Positions 24,692 to 37,712 of a stretch of 64,000 bases of DNA are shown one piece after another. The first letter of the stretch is position 1, and the number at the start of each line of letters is the position of its first letter. Below the pieces are notes generated by a model, which saw only the letters and a program-made list of their open reading frames with translations, ran no database searches and had not been told where the DNA came from. This DNA is from Colletotrichum lupini (taxonomy: Eukaryota; Ascomycota; Sordariomycetes; Glomerellales; Glomerellaceae): NCBI RefSeq assembly GCF_023278565.1, contig NC_064676.1:6944001-7008000 (forward strand), read 5' to 3'. The position numbers were made by a program, and so were the translations under genes.

Positions 24692-27600
24692 CTACTTAAC
24701 GTTACTTAATTAATTATTCTTTAAAAATAAAATAATAATATTTTAATTAATTAACTACTAGCTATTTTTATTCAAAAAGTATATAAGAGAGCCGAATAAT
24801 AACTAACTAAATTAATTATATATAAGTAACGTAATTAATACTCCTTAAATATATACCCCCTTTACTAAATATAATAATTAGAAAATATAGCTAAGGAGGC
24901 TAGGTCTCCCTTTATATTAATAGCTTTTAATAAAGTCGCTACTTTTATAAGTCTTAATAGAGCGTTATAGGCCTTAATAAAGGCGCTAAGCTCTTAGTTA
25001 TTAACTTAGAAATTACGCTATTTAACTAGTCAATAAAGCGCTTCTTACTCTTTATTACTTAAGCCGATCGCTTAGCGTACTTTAAAAATATAGCTAACTA
25101 GCTTATTTTACTTATTTATATTTACGATAATATCCTTTTTAAAAAGAATACTAAGTAGTATATTAACCTCGACCTTATTTAAGAGCTATATTTTAAAAAC
25201 AATAAAAAGACTTTACTTAAATAGATTGAATAATAACTAAAAATATATATTACTTAGTACTAATTAGAGTAGGTCTTAGCTTTTATTATTAGTTAGCTAA
25301 GTAATAATACTAAGTACTTATATATAATAACTTATAAGAACCTTAACTTTATACGTATTATTATTATAGAGCTCCGTATTATAAAAGAAGCCCTTACCTA
25401 AGCCTATATTAATAATATAGCTATAATTAAAAGGCTAGAGTAATTAGAAAACGGCTCTTAGGCTAGCTCTATTTAGGATATTACTACCTTTAGCGTACTA
25501 AAATAATAACTAATACGCTTAGAAACGTAAAATAGCCGCGAGACTACTTTAGCCTTATCCTATTTTATTACTTATAGCTCTTAAAAAATACTTAACGTAC
25601 CTATTTTTATAAATAATAATATTAACCTTAAGTTTAATTACTAGCTTTAGCGTATTATAAAGTACTTAGAGAACGCTAATTATAATATAAATAGGTACTA
25701 CTTAGAGTATATTATTAATAAGATTAAAAATAGCGTTACGGAGTTTATATATTTATTACTAACTTTTAATAAGATTACTATAGCTAAATAGCTACTCTAC
25801 GAGCTTAAGTCGGCTTATATTAGCCTAATTATTATAAATAACGCTAGTTATAAGCTAAACGTATTTATAATTATACTTAAAGACGTTTACTAAAAGCGCT
25901 CTATATTTACTAAGCTTATGCGTATTAATAAGCTTTTAAAGTTTTAATAAAAGCGCCGTTTTTATAATAAGCTACTTATATATTTTTATAACTAAGCTAT
26001 ATCGAAGTACTTAAATAATATAGCTACTTTTTAAAAATATATTAAATACGTTACTTAGCTAGTTAACGTAATATACCCCCCTTTTATAAAAGACTGCCCG
26101 GTTAAGGCTTCTAATTAGACTTACTAAACTTTAAGTAGAAATAATAAAAGTAATAAAAATAATAGAAGTATTAAAAGTACTAAATAGGACTAAGGTCGCC
26201 CCTCTACCTATAAGACAATCCCTAAAGCCCTATATTAAAAGCTTAAAAATAGTAATACTTATTTTATTTATAATAATACTAAATATATTTCTAAGGACTA
26301 CCCTAAGAAGCTAAAGACTACTATAGTTATTATTAACGTTACTAAGGGTTTTATTAAAATAGAGTCGGGTTTAGAAAACTAAAACCCTTAGTAAAAGTAA
26401 ACTCCTAGCTAGAGGATATATATAAAAAGGACGGAAGATTAGTAATTAATTTAATAAACTTATAGGATCTCGTAAGGGGCTAGCCCCTTAAAATAGAGCT
26501 TATATTAGTATTTAATAAATATAGAATTTATTTAAGAGCCTTACTTAATATAAGAGCTAATAAGTACGGATTTATAAATAACTACGTAACCCCTTTATTA
26601 TAATAGTTCTACGCGGCCCTATTTTATAAATTATAATACCTAATTTTTATTATTAGATTTAATAAAGAGTAATTAAATAATACTAGCGTAGTATAAACCG
26701 CTAACTTATATATTAATCAATAGGTCTTTTTAAAAGTACCCCTCTTTTAGCTTAATACGGGCCGCTATAACCTAATCCTAGGGCGGAAGTAGTTTAAATA
26801 TTACAAAGTAAACCCTAATATTCGTTACCGACGTTTAATATAGCCTAAGGACTTATTACTATAAAAAACGCCCTTTACTATTATTAAGGATATTAAGGAC
26901 CTATATACTTTAAAAGTTATCGATATATAATATTAAATTAACGCTAATTATTAATAAGACTTATTTGAAATAAATATAACCTATTATAATTAAAAGCTTT
27001 AGTAATAGTAGGTAAAGGGTATACTAATTAGGATATTATTACGCTTATTAAAAACGATAGCTTATTAAATATAATAGTTAAACGAGGCTAAGAATATAAA
27101 AAAAATAGAACGCGCCCTTAATAGTACTAATATTATTCTTATAAAAAAAGCTAAGTAGTAAAAACTATACTTAGTAATAGTATAAATAGATATTATTTTT
27201 ATTAATATTCCCACTTTTAAAAAGAACTTAAGGTAGAACGACGTCGAAATAGGCTCTATATTATTTTATAAGCTTAATTATATTATAGAGGATAAGAAAG
27301 AGGAGGTAGACTTCTTATATAACGACGATTAGGTTATTTATAACTTTATAATAACGAACTTATTAAAGTATTTACGGCCCTAGACCGACGTTTTTAATAA
27401 GGTAATTAGTAATATATTAGTACTTTATAAGCTATATAATTATAAAATCGAGCTTTTAAATAGTAATAGGGAGAAGCTAACTTATTACCCTTTATATAAG
27501 TAGTTAGTACCCGAGCTAGAGGCTATAAGGGCCTATTTATTAGAGTATTTATAAAAAGGATTTATCGAGCTAAGTAATACTCCTTTTGCGTTACTAACGC

Positions 27601-30557
27601 TATTTATAAAAAAGTATAATAATAATTTATGTTTTTATATTAACTTTTATAAACTTAATAAGGTTATAAAAAAAGACCGCTACTTATTATTATTTATTAA
27701 TAAGACCCTCGCGCGGCTAAGTAGGGTAAAGGTATTTATTAAGCTAGATATTAAGTAGGCTTTTTATTATATTTAACTTAACCTAGTTTTTAAGGACTTA
27801 ATAACGTTTAGAACCCGCTATAGGGTATATAAATATAAAGTAATACTTTTTAAGCTTTATAATAAGCTTACTACGTATTAATAATATATAAACGAGATGT
27901 TAATAAAGTACTTAGATAACTTTTATATAATATATATAAATAATATTTTAATATTCTTTAATAACCCCCTTTAGTATTAGGAGTACGTTATTAAAGTACT
28001 AGACTACTTATAAAAAGTAGGCTTATAAGCGGATATTAAGAAGTGCGAATTTAGTATTATTTTTACGAAGTACCTAGGCTTTATAGTTTTAATAAAAAGT
28101 ATATAGTTAAATAAAAAGAAAGTCTTTATAATTAGGGACTAGAAACTACTTATATTACTTAAGAGTATTTAGTTTTCCTTTAGGTTTTATAACTTTTATA
28201 AGAGGTTTATAAAGAATTACGGCTACTTAGCTAGGCCCCTTACGAGGCTAATAAGTAAGGGAGTTCTTTTTAACTTTAGTATTAACTATAAAACGGCCTT
28301 TAAGGCTATAAAGCTAGTACTAACGTCGGTACTTATTTTTTATTATTTTAAACTAGAGCTACTAACGTAGCTAAAAATAAACGTTTTTAACTTAGTATAC
28401 GCCGGGGCGCTATTATAATAATAAGAAGATAATAAGTTATAATACTTAATAACTTTTTATTTAAAAATAATAAATAGCGCAGAGCTTAACTATATTATTT
28501 ATAATAAAGAAATACCAATAATAATACTATATTTAGAGGAATAATACGTAGAGCTCGTAAGTTATAAATATAAGTTCGACGTTATTATAGACTATTAGTT
28601 ACTACTATTTTTTATAACTAAGCGCCTACTTAACTTATAATAAGCCCACTAGGCTAGTATACTAGCGGATTTTAATTTTTAAATTTATTACTACTTAGAG
28701 AAAGAGAACGTACTAACTAATACCCTCTTATAAAAAATAAAAAATATCCGTACTTAGTAAGTACTAAAAGAGGCTAATAAGATATAAGTGCTCTTATTAC
28801 TAAGATTACTATTTTTTAATATTATAATAGAGCTACGGGCGCTATTAAGTACCGCTATTAGCTAACTATAGCTTATAATTAGCTTACTTTTATTAAAAAA
28901 CGAGCTCTAAGGATACGTATTAATAAAAAAGATTTTAAAGTTTAATAAGAACTTTATTATAGTATTTTTTATATTAATACGAGCGTTAGTAATTAAAGGA
29001 CGCGAGCATTAGTTTATTTAAAACGACGGATTATTAATAATAAATAAGAAGCTTATAATACTCGAAAAAGAGAACCTCTATATTATAGTTATTTATAAGG
29101 TTTATAAATAGAAACTCCTTACTTACTTAGGGCGTAATAAGGTTATAAAAATAATGAAATAGTAATATTACTAGCCGGGCTTAATAATAAATACTTATTA
29201 ATACGTACGGAACTACTATACTTATTATTAATTATAAAAGCCGCGTAATAAACCCCTAGGAGAGCTAAGACCGCTATTAGTACCTAATTGTTTATAATAG
29301 TATAATTTTATTAACTTTATAACTATCCTTATTAATTAAAAAGGATTTAATAATATATAAGTAGTAATAGACTACTTAGGTAAAAGGGCGATATTTATTT
29401 TTTATTATAAAATTATTATAGCGAAAAATATAAGCTAAATATTCTATAAGTAAGTACTACCTATCTTCGGCTTATTAAAAACTATTACGTTAGACCGAGG
29501 CCCCTAATTTATTTTTAATTTCTAAGGGGAGCTTTATAAGATTTATAGGGTTAGGTTATAGTTATTAACGGCGGATTACTTATAAATAGACGGCTAGATA
29601 GAGGTACTAAACTAGTATATCCTATAGTAATTAAGACTACTAGTTAATTAATACTAAGATAACTAGAGCGATATATTACTCGTAATTAACTTTACCTATA
29701 TTATTTAGCTTAGTAAGACTATAGGGCTATTATTATATAAAATAGAATTCGGTCGTTAGCTACGGCTTTTTTTTAATTAGTCTAAGTAAACTTACTAATT
29801 TAGCTTTATAAAAAAGAAGCTAAACCGTACTAATGCGTAATATATAGCTTAAGGGATATACAAGGCCTAGGAGATTATTAAAAGTAATATAAAAGTTATT
29901 TAAGTACGATATAAAAAGTATACTAACCGCCGCCGGCGCCTAGATAACTTAAAAATAAGAAGTCGGGTCTTTATTAATACTTCGTATTAAAAATCTACTA
30001 ACATAAATAAACTATAGTAGCTATAAACTAGCTTATAACTTATTATTAGCGCCGGATAAGGGGGTATATAAGTTATAGAATTATTAATAAATAGCCGGGT
30101 ATACCTAGTCTTTTACTTAAATAAGCTAAGGAAGGCTACTAACGACTTATTACTTAGGTAAAACTAAGAGCCGTTATTATTAATTATTAATAATAATAAT
30201 AAGCTAGAGTACGAGGTTTTTAAAATAGTTAAGTTATGCTTATATAAAGGAAAGCTATAGTATTAAGTAAATTAAAAGGGATATAATATAAATCTAACGT
30301 AGTATAATATAAAGAGCTTTAAGTATATATTAATAATATTATAAGCGTTTTATTATTAATATTTAATTACTAAGGGTCCGCTATAAAACTTAAATATATA
30401 AATAAAAGCCGCTATAGTTAGCGATTTATTATTACTAAGGGACGATAATAATATAATAGTAATAATTACGGCTATAGATTTGCTAGAATAAGGGGTAATT
30501 AAGAGGTTTATTTTTTGGTATTATAAATAGCGCCCTTTAATATAGAGGAGGGGGTAA

Positions 30558-30782
30558 TATTATAATAATAAGTATTAAGGCCCCTATAGGCCCCGTGGCT
30601 TAGCCTTAGGCTACGAGGCTAAGCTCTTAATAATTATATAACGAGCTAGACCGCTAGGCCTAAAGGGCTAGCTCGCTAGCTTCTACTTATTATTTTATTT
30701 TTTCTTTTTTTATATTAAGTTTTTAAGTTAATTAGGTTAATATAGTAGCGTTCTAACTTGCTTTAAGATCCCTTTTATAATA
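30558..30782 (+). repeat. 3' LTR of nested gypsy element
   Basis: This 225-bp partner of 24467-24691 is followed by the TAAGC duplication. It is more G-to-A converted at its 5' end than the left copy. Confidence 0.9.
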
Positions 30783-30941
30783 TAAGCTCGGTAACGTATA
30801 AAAAGTATATTATAATAATTATTAAATAATTAAACTTATAATAAAAAAAAGAAAACGTATTTTAATTTACTTATATTACGTTAATATTTAAAATATATAG
30901 TTATAATAAAAATACTTAAGAGGCTTATTTTAAATAGTCTA

Positions 30942-32809
30942 TAACGTATATAATAAGCGAGCTACTTAGATAAGCGAGCTACTTACCTAACTGCAACTAT
31001 TTTATTTTCTACTTTTTATTTTACGCAACGCTATAATATAACTATAATATTATAAACTAAAGAAACTTAGTTAAACTTAGCAATTTAAGTTATTAAAAAA
31101 AACCCTAAAACTAAGTATTTAAGTAGTAACTAAGATCTACTTAGTCCCTCTTAAGACCTTAGGTACCCGTTTAAAAAGTATACTTATATAATAAAATACT
31201 ATACTAAACTTATAAAAATTAACTATACTTAAAAAGAAGAAGCTAGTTAAGTGTATTCTTAACTTAAATTCCCGATCGTTTCCTCCCCGTATTAAGAATT
31301 TAAAAAATATAGCTAATTAACTACTTGCTAATTACGACGCGCCCCCCGTTAAAAAGCGCTAGGCTTCTAATTTTATCAAGTACTAATTATAGCTCTAGAC
31401 GCGATTTTTTCGTAAGTATGACTATAAGAGGGCTTAATACGAAGACCTAGACGTAATAAATACGTAGTTTTATTTTATAGCGAATATAATTACGAAATAC
31501 GGTATTATAAAGTTTAATATTTATAAATTCGACGAGACTAGCTTTATAATAAGCTAGATTATATCCGGAATAGTCGTTATAAGTATAAAAAGGCGTTTAA
31601 ATACGAAAATAATATAGCTTAGTAATTATAAATAGGTTATAGTTATTTAAGTTATTAACTCGTCGGGCTATAGTATCTTACTATATATTATTATTATAAG
31701 TAAATATTACCTCTTTATTTAGTATACGGAATCTGGTTTATTATATAATTAAGTTATTATAACGTTTAAAAACGGCTAGATAATAAATAAGAGAGGCCTA
31801 GATTAGGTAAAATATTTTAAAGGGTATATAAAACTATGTATAAAAGGTCGATATTGCTTTTTTATTATTAACGGATACGAAAGTTATTACTTTACGGATT
31901 TTAAGTTATATTATAAAGAGAATAATATCGTTACCCTTTATATACCGGCTTATTTATTTTATTTACTATAGCCCTTAAATATTAAATATTTTAGGCCTTT
32001 AAAAACGGCGTATAGCTAAGAAATTAAAAAAAGGATATAATAGGGTAATATTTATATTATAAAAGAGGACTTCTTCTTTACGTTTTATAAGGTATTTATA
32101 TAAGTAATTATAAAAAAAAATATTTAAAGAGGATTTAAAAGAGCCGGGCTTATATTTTTAAATATAAAGAGTATATTATTTAAGCTTAACGTAAAGTTAT
32201 ATACTCTAACGCCTCTAGGATCCCTCCTGATAATATTACTAGCCTAGACTTTTTAAATACTAAATAACTTAATAAAAGTATTATTATAATTATAACTTAT
32301 TAAAACTCGAATTACCTGTTATTAAAATAGCTCCCTAACTTTAATTATTAAAGCTATTAAGTATTTATTAAAGGGGGCGCGAGGATTTATATATTAAATT
32401 ACCTTATTAAAATTAGAGTATTAGATCCTTTAAAAAGAGAATAACCTATTTAACTAACGTAAGAGGGCTAAGAAAATACGTTTTAAATAAGGAGGAAGTT
32501 TTATAATAATTAATAAGGAAGACCTTTAGTTATAAAAAGAGGTAATAACCTAGATTAAAGAAGAAACGTATTAAAATAATAGTCGTTAGTTAAAGACTAA
32601 GACGGGTTAATAATAATATAGCGTTTATAAAAATACCGGTTATAATACGTAAATATATTAAATTATTAAAAAAATGTCTAAAGAAGAGGATACTAAATAG
32701 TTTTAATTAAATTACTTTTCTAAGTACTACTTTTTAATTACAAATGTAATATAGTTGCGATCGGGTGGGTAGCTCGCTTGTTTAGGTAGCTTACTTATTA
32801 TATACGTTA
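30942..32809 (+). mobile_element. pogo/Fot1-like DNA transposon (1868 bp), RIP-degraded
   Basis: Terminal inverted repeats of about 58 bp (30942-30999 and 32752-32809) are flanked by TA on both sides (30940-30941, 32810-32811), as in Tc1/mariner-pogo elements. The plus strand carries a broken DDE transposase: a DETSF (catalytic D) segment near 31540, then a FIINGYESY-type second-D motif, KENNIVTLYIPAY, and PLNIKYFRPLKTAY as a degenerate QPLDVGVFGPLK block near 31850-32010. Each TIR contains a repeated subterminal motif (AAGCGAGCTAC twice on the left). It sits in the tail of the outer copia pol. Confidence 0.85.
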
Positions 32810-33794
32810 TATTAATAAATAAAATACTAATTAATAGTTTTATAAAAAACCTTTTTAAAGCCAAGTTCGAGTACTTTATATTATTTTTAAATATAAGAAA
32901 TATATAAAAAATAATTATATTAAATAAGGGGACGTTTAAAAAGTAATAAAACGGCCCGGGGGGCCCGGTTCTTAATTAAAAAACGTAGCTTATAGTTAAG
33001 GAGTATAAGGTTATTTTAATAACCCCGTTAAGTTACTTAAAAAGAGGTTATTTATTTAAAAAAGTAAGCGCGTATTTATTTAAAAAAGACTTAAATACGG
33101 GCTATATACTTAAAAATATATATAAATTAATAAGAATATTAATTCCGATTTAAATACTATTTACTTTTATAAATAAAATAATTAATACTATTACGTTTTT
33201 AATAAGTTTTTTTAATAACGTTTTTAATATAAAAAGAGCGCTTATAAATACTTTTCTTATTAAAGCTTTATTTATATAAACCCTCTTACCCTTACCCTTA
33301 TTTAAAAAACTATTATACTTAAGGGCCTTATATAATATTATTATTATATAAGTTAAGGTCTATATATTAAGTTATAAATAATAAATAGAACGAGGATAGT
33401 TTAAAATATACTTTATAAAGTATAAGTAGTTCTATATTAATAGCTACGGCTATTATTAACTTTTTTATTACTTCTTATTTAAAATATAAGAACTTTATAC
33501 TTAAGAACTATATATACCCCTTAAAAATAGGGGTATAACTTAACTTTTTATAAATTTAATAGCGTTAGTATTTACTATTAATACGCAAACTTAAAAAGTA
33601 CGTACTATTTAAATAGTTACTAAGGGCGCTCTTAATATACTTAAAGTATTTGTAATTAAATAAAAAAAGTAAAAATACTAGCTCGTATTAAACCTTAGTA
33701 TTAAGAATAGTATTAAAAAAGTTTATTATTAAAAATTAGTTTTATAAATAATAATAATTAAAAAAGTATTATATATATAATTAACTACTTTATA

Positions 33795-34015
33795 CTTTTT
33801 AAAAAGAGGCGAGAGAGGGGGTTATAAACTTATTTTACCTCTCTAATCCTCTTAGAAAAAAAAAAAATTTTTTGTTTTAAAAAAGAAGCGAAAAAAGGGG
33901 TTATAAACCCTCTTTACTTACGCCGTCCTCTTAAAAAATAAAGACGTTTTTTTAATTTTTAAAAAGGAGTAAGGGAGGGGGTTATAAACCCTCTTTGCTT
34001 TTACTACTTTTTTAA
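33795..34015. repeat. Three imperfect tandem repeats in the tail of the outer copia element
   Basis: Three consecutive units of roughly 60-85 bp share a core: TTTTAAAAA(G/A)(G/A)AG, a purine block, GGGGGTTATAAAC, then a pyrimidine block with CTCTTT. The purine and pyrimidine blocks are complementary, so each unit could fold as a hairpin around TTATAA. They lie in the non-coding region between pol and the 3' LTR. Confidence 0.6.
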
Positions 34016-34725
34016 ATAACTTATTTAGCTATAAAGCCGCTACTTATTAAATAAAATAGTTAAATTAATATTAAATAAATAAAAGCTATATTATAACCGA
34101 AATATAAAATAAAAAAATATTATTTACTTATCTTAGGCTTATAAGGGGGGCTAAGGGAGCTACTACCTTTTTTTAAAGCCGTAGTCTCGTACTTACGCTT
34201 TTTAACCTCTCGTATTATAATAATACGAGCATAGTTTTTAACTAATCGTTTTAATAATATCTAAATAAAACGATACTATTAATAAAAATCCTTTTTTAAT
34301 AATACGCATATATAAAAACGTAAATATAAAAATAAAAAAATAAAAATATATATATATAATAATAATATAAATATAAATTAAAAAGAGAAGAAAAGTTAGT
34401 ACTATAAGTAATAATAAGAAATTTATATATTTACTACCCTTAACCCGTAAGTTAATTATTTAGCTAATAAAAAGCCGTCCCTTAGTCGTACTTTTTATTA
34501 ATAATATGACTTTAAAATTATTTATAATAACGAATATAAAGGTTAATTTATAGCTAATTTACCCCTTATTTATAACTTTACGTATAAACCGATTTATTTT
34601 ATAATTCCTTTTATAAATAGATTTTTATATATTAGTATTTAGTTTTCTATTTTTAATAGACCTTGTTATAATAATATAAGTAATTAAGTACGCTTTTTTT
34701 AAATATATATTTATTTAGGGGGGTA

Positions 34726-34907
34726 TATTATAATAATTTTAACTATTTATAGCCTTATTATACGTTACGTAACCTTAATTATATAATTACTAAGGCCTAC
34801 TTCGCTCGTACTCTTTATATTAAAGCGAGCTTCGTACCTATTTCTTATTTCTAATAAACAACCGTTCTCTTTATATACGTCGATGCCCCTATAGTAACTC
34901 TACGACA
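34726..34907 (+). repeat. Right LTR of outer copia element
   Basis: This 182-bp LTR ends CTACGACA and is less AT-converted at its 3' end than the left LTR. CATGC follows as the target duplication. Confidence 0.88.
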
Positions 34908-34981
34908 CATGCTATATATATAAAATAAAGGACTTTTCATTATTTCATGCTCATTCTATCTCTCGATCACAATTGTCGCAA

Positions 34982-36348
34982 TCAAAAGAGCTTCAGCGCA
35001 GCCTCGATCTTGCCCGAAACCTCACCAAATCCAACCAACGCGCCTTCCTGACCACTCCAGCCGCGGATGATGAGGGTATCGCCATCCTGTAGGAACTTGC
35101 GCTCCTCGCCTCCGGTCAATTGCACGGCCTGCTTGCCTCCCTGCGTCTGCTCGAGGATACTTCCCTCGCTGCCGGGCTCTGTGCCGGAAATCGTGCCGGA
35201 GCCGAGCAGATCGCCTGGTCGCAGGTTGCAACCGGTGATTGTGTGGTGCGCGATCATTTGCGGCCAGGACCAGAGCAGGTTCTTTGAGTTGGTGCGGCTG
35301 ATTGTGGTCTTGTTTCCGCTGGCAGCTGGAGAAGTGACACATGTTAGCATCTTCAATCAGGGAAGGGTTCACGGGATCAGAATGGGAACGTACTGATAAT
35401 GTCAACTTCCAGGTCGACGCCTAGAACGTTGTTCTTCTTGCTCTCGCGCAAGTAGGGCTGCAACTCCGTCTTGTTCTCGATACCAGCCGTCTTGGCTCCG
35501 TCCAACGCATCCGCAAGAACAACCCACGGGCTGATACTCGTGCCCAGGTTCTTTGAGGTAAAGGGTCCCAGAGGAACATACTCCCACGCCTGGATGTCGC
35601 GAGCGCTCCAATCATTCATGAGAACGTAGCCAAAGATGTGCTCCTCGGCCTGGTCGACGGGTACCGGCTCACCAAGCTTATTCTCCCGGCAGAGGAACAT
35701 GCCCATCTCCAGCTCAATATCGAGCCTCTGGCACGGCGCGAGCGTCGGCACCTTGGGCTCGGCCTTGGGGTCCTTGAGGATCTGGCCCCACGGTCTGCGA
35801 ATGGGCGTGCCGGAGACGACGACGCTGCTCGCGCGACCATGGTACGCGACTGGGAGATGCACGTAGTTTGGCTGCAGCGCATTATCCGGGCCGCGGAAGA
35901 GCACGCCGACGTTGTAAGCGTGGTTCTTGCCGGCGTAGAAATCGGTGTAGTCGCCAATGGCGAGGGGCAGGTGGTTCTGGATCTCGGAGAAGGGGATCAG
36001 GGCCGTCTTGCGCAGGTCGGCGTTGTCTTTGAGGAGGCCTGCGTGCGGGGTGTTTTCTGCGAGGACGGACTGCAGATATGTGCGGACTTCTCTGTGGACT
36101 TTGCGGCCCAGGGCGGCGAAGTCGTTCAGTGTGGTTGAGGAGAAGACGGAGACGTGATCTTGGATGGAGGGCAGGGCGTGGAAGCCGCCGGCCTTTGCGA
36201 AAGCCTTGAGATCGAGGGCATTGTCGCCAATGGCAATGGCGGGCCGGTGAGTCTGGTCTGAGGTTGTGGAGATGATGCCGAAGGGGATGTTTGCCTGCGA
36301 GAAGTGGCTTTTGGGGGAGACAGAGACCCAAGATTGCGTGTTTGACAT
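34982..36348 (-). CDS. fahA: Fumarylacetoacetase (fumarylacetoacetate hydrolase)
   Basis: This enzyme hydrolyses fumarylacetoacetate to fumarate and acetoacetate, the last step of phenylalanine/tyrosine degradation. Exon 1 is 36348-35394 and exon 2 is 35325-34982. The 68-bp intron (GTACGT, GCTAAC branch, CAG) is in phase 1, and the product is 432 aa, full length for fungal FAH. Visible family residues are DYTDFYAGKNHAYNVG (133-148, metal ligand and catalytic histidine), the E-x-E metal pair in IELEMG (212, 214), MNDWSARDIQ (244-253, third acidic ligand) and GPFTSKN (261-267, lysine). The gene is tail-to-tail with maiA, separated only by the 15.8-kb nested transposon block. The stop codon is about 70 bp from the right edge of that block, so the native terminator region may be disturbed. 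Confidence 0.95.
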
Positions 36349-36824
36349 GATGGCGTTGTTTGTCTGTTTGGAGAGAGTGTTCGTTCAAGGTATTGGTAGT
36401 GAACAATGCTTCAATAGACAATAACAAGAAGCTCTCTCTGTGTTCTTCAAGAGTTCTAGAGAAGATGGAGCTTCAGGGTCTCAGTGTGAGGTCATTGCTG
36501 TTTGGAATTGGGCGATTCCGCAATTCCGCCGCAAGCCGAGCGGGTAGGTGTGGGAACCGGGCCGCCGCGGAATGAAATGGTCGCTGCGGGGTAGCTCGGC
36601 GCCGTGGCGGGGGATTCTTCTGCCCCTCAAAGCCGCGAGTAGGCGACGCATTTCCGCCTTTACAATTCTTTGAAATTCACAAGGTTGGTGTAACCCGAGA
36701 ATCATGTCGCATTATCTCTCGCCGCATCCCGAACGTTGGATGCTACCCAAGTTGAGTTGGGTTGAGTTAATGGCCTTGCCACGGTATTGTCTGACAAACA
36801 AAGGTGTCAATACTCTCATCTGCC
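36349..36824. promoter_or_regulatory. Upstream region of fumarylacetoacetase gene
   Basis: This 476-bp region lies between the 3' end of the Zn2Cys6 gene and the fahA start; both genes read on the minus strand. It should hold the fahA promoter. The repeated GCAATTCCGCC-like sequence near 36515-36540 and the GC-rich block at 36540-36610 are visible, but I recognise no specific operator. Confidence 0.4.
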
Positions 36825-37712
36825 TCAGAAGTAAAGGTTCTGCTGCGACTTGGACAACTCCTTGGCCTTGCTGAGGCTATCAGACGATGCCCTATTAACG
36901 GGAGTAGAGACCATTGGCGTCATGGCTCGGAGCTGAGGCTCAATGACCGCATCAGAAATTCCCTGGTGGTCTGACACTGATCCAGGTACTGAGCTAGGGT
37001 CTCTCGGCGGAGGGGGGGGCGCAAACATAGGATCAGATACCGTCGATATGAGCGACTGCGGACTCGCGGCAGGAGGGTCGACGGCAGGATCATTGTGCTC
37101 TGTAGCCTTGGATCGGTACCAGGCTTGGATGTCATCAGGCGTCTGCAACGGGAGGCTATCCCATTCCTTGACACGGTCGACCTTGTTCTGTCTTGGTGTC
37201 CATGCAGCTTGGGGTAGGAGGGCCGGTGACGAGGCAGAGTCGAAACCTTGGGTATGATCAAGGGCTCCCGATAGTACGCGGAAGAGAGCAGCTTCAGTCT
37301 CGGCCAGTCGTGTTTCAAGTTTGTTGAGGTACCCATTAGGAATTCCCCTGATCACTTGTTGTTAGTATTCATCATGGCTATCTGACTGACTGACTGTATG
37401 TAGATGGCTGCATACCTTTTGCTTTGCTCTGGGTATTGACATCGTCCGGGCTCGTGGCTGCATTGGAGACAGAATGGTCTGCGGGGAAGAATACTCAGCC
37501 TCAGGACTTGGCCAGACAAGGGTCCTCTCAGAGTGCCGGGAGAGCTACTTACAACTTTCTATCACACTTGAACGGTGTTAGTCAACTGCCGTGGTCAGAG
37601 TCGCCTAAGAACACATTGTCGGACTAACCCGTCGTTTCCTCTGGCGACAACTCTCGCAGGCAATCGGACTCTGTAAAGCGCTGCCTTCTCTCTCCCTGCT
37701 GTTTCGGGACAT
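36825..37712 (-). CDS. Small Zn2Cys6 DNA-binding protein, candidate HmgR-type regulator
   Basis: Exons are 37712-37629, 37566-37553, 37478-37416 and 37347-36825. The introns are 62, 74 and 68 bp, and the product is 227 aa. The assembled N terminus contains a perfect binuclear zinc cluster, with Cys at 19, 22, 29, 36, 39 and 46 (C-x2-C-x6-C-x6-C-x2-C-x6-C). Two of the introns split the cluster, including a 14-nt microexon. A linker (KRGIPNGY) and a dimerisation-type helix (NKLETRLAETEAALFRVL, about 62-79) follow. The rest is low-complexity, rich in Pro and Ser. There is no fungal_trans middle region. Aspergillus tyrosine-degradation clusters contain a Zn2Cys6 activator, HmgR, beside fahA and maiA; by position this is a candidate ortholog, which is inference. 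The zinc-cluster assignment is strong. Confidence 0.8.

Larger units (their letters stand above)
24467..30782 (+). mobile_element. Ty3/gypsy LTR retrotransposon (6316 bp), nested in copia RNase H, RIP-degraded
   Basis: LTRs of 225 bp (24467-24691 and 30558-30782) and a perfect TAAGC duplication (24462-24466, 30783-30787) define the element. The polypurine tract (AGAGGAGGGGG, 30544-30554) shows plus orientation. Reverse transcriptase is recognisable at 27540-28080. It has GFIE-like and PFA-like positions, INFYKLN in place of IDYRKLN, KKDRYLL and TLARLSRVKVFIKLDI, which is the gypsy/chromovirus pattern. RNase H follows, then integrase near 29300-29800. Frames are full of TAA/TAG. It interrupts the outer copia RNase H and is therefore younger than that element. 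Confidence 0.92.
19122..34907 (+). mobile_element. Ty1/copia element (second family) enlarged to 15.8 kb by nested insertions
   Basis: Two 182-bp LTRs (19122-19303, 34726-34907) and a 5-bp duplication bound the block. The polypurine tract AGGGGGG lies directly before the right LTR, so the element reads left to right. Copia RNase H is recognisable at about 24240-24460 (SDASF..., KAELLSL pattern) and continues after the gypsy insert at 30788-30939. A pol C-terminal remnant follows near 32830-32960. All frames are destroyed by TA-rich conversion. With the gypsy element (6.3 kb) and the pogo-like element (1.9 kb) removed, about 7.6 kb remains. That leaves an unusually long non-pol tail of about 1.75 kb (32970-34725), including a tandem repeat. 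Confidence 0.9.

Noticed and set aside
33795..34015. CRISPR-like array
   Set aside because: Only three adjacent imperfect units without unique spacers, inside a eukaryotic retrotransposon.
19122..34907. AT-rich block as a centromere or mitochondrial insertion
   Set aside because: Bounded LTRs, target duplications and recognisable copia, gypsy and pogo domains explain the composition as RIP-mutated transposons.
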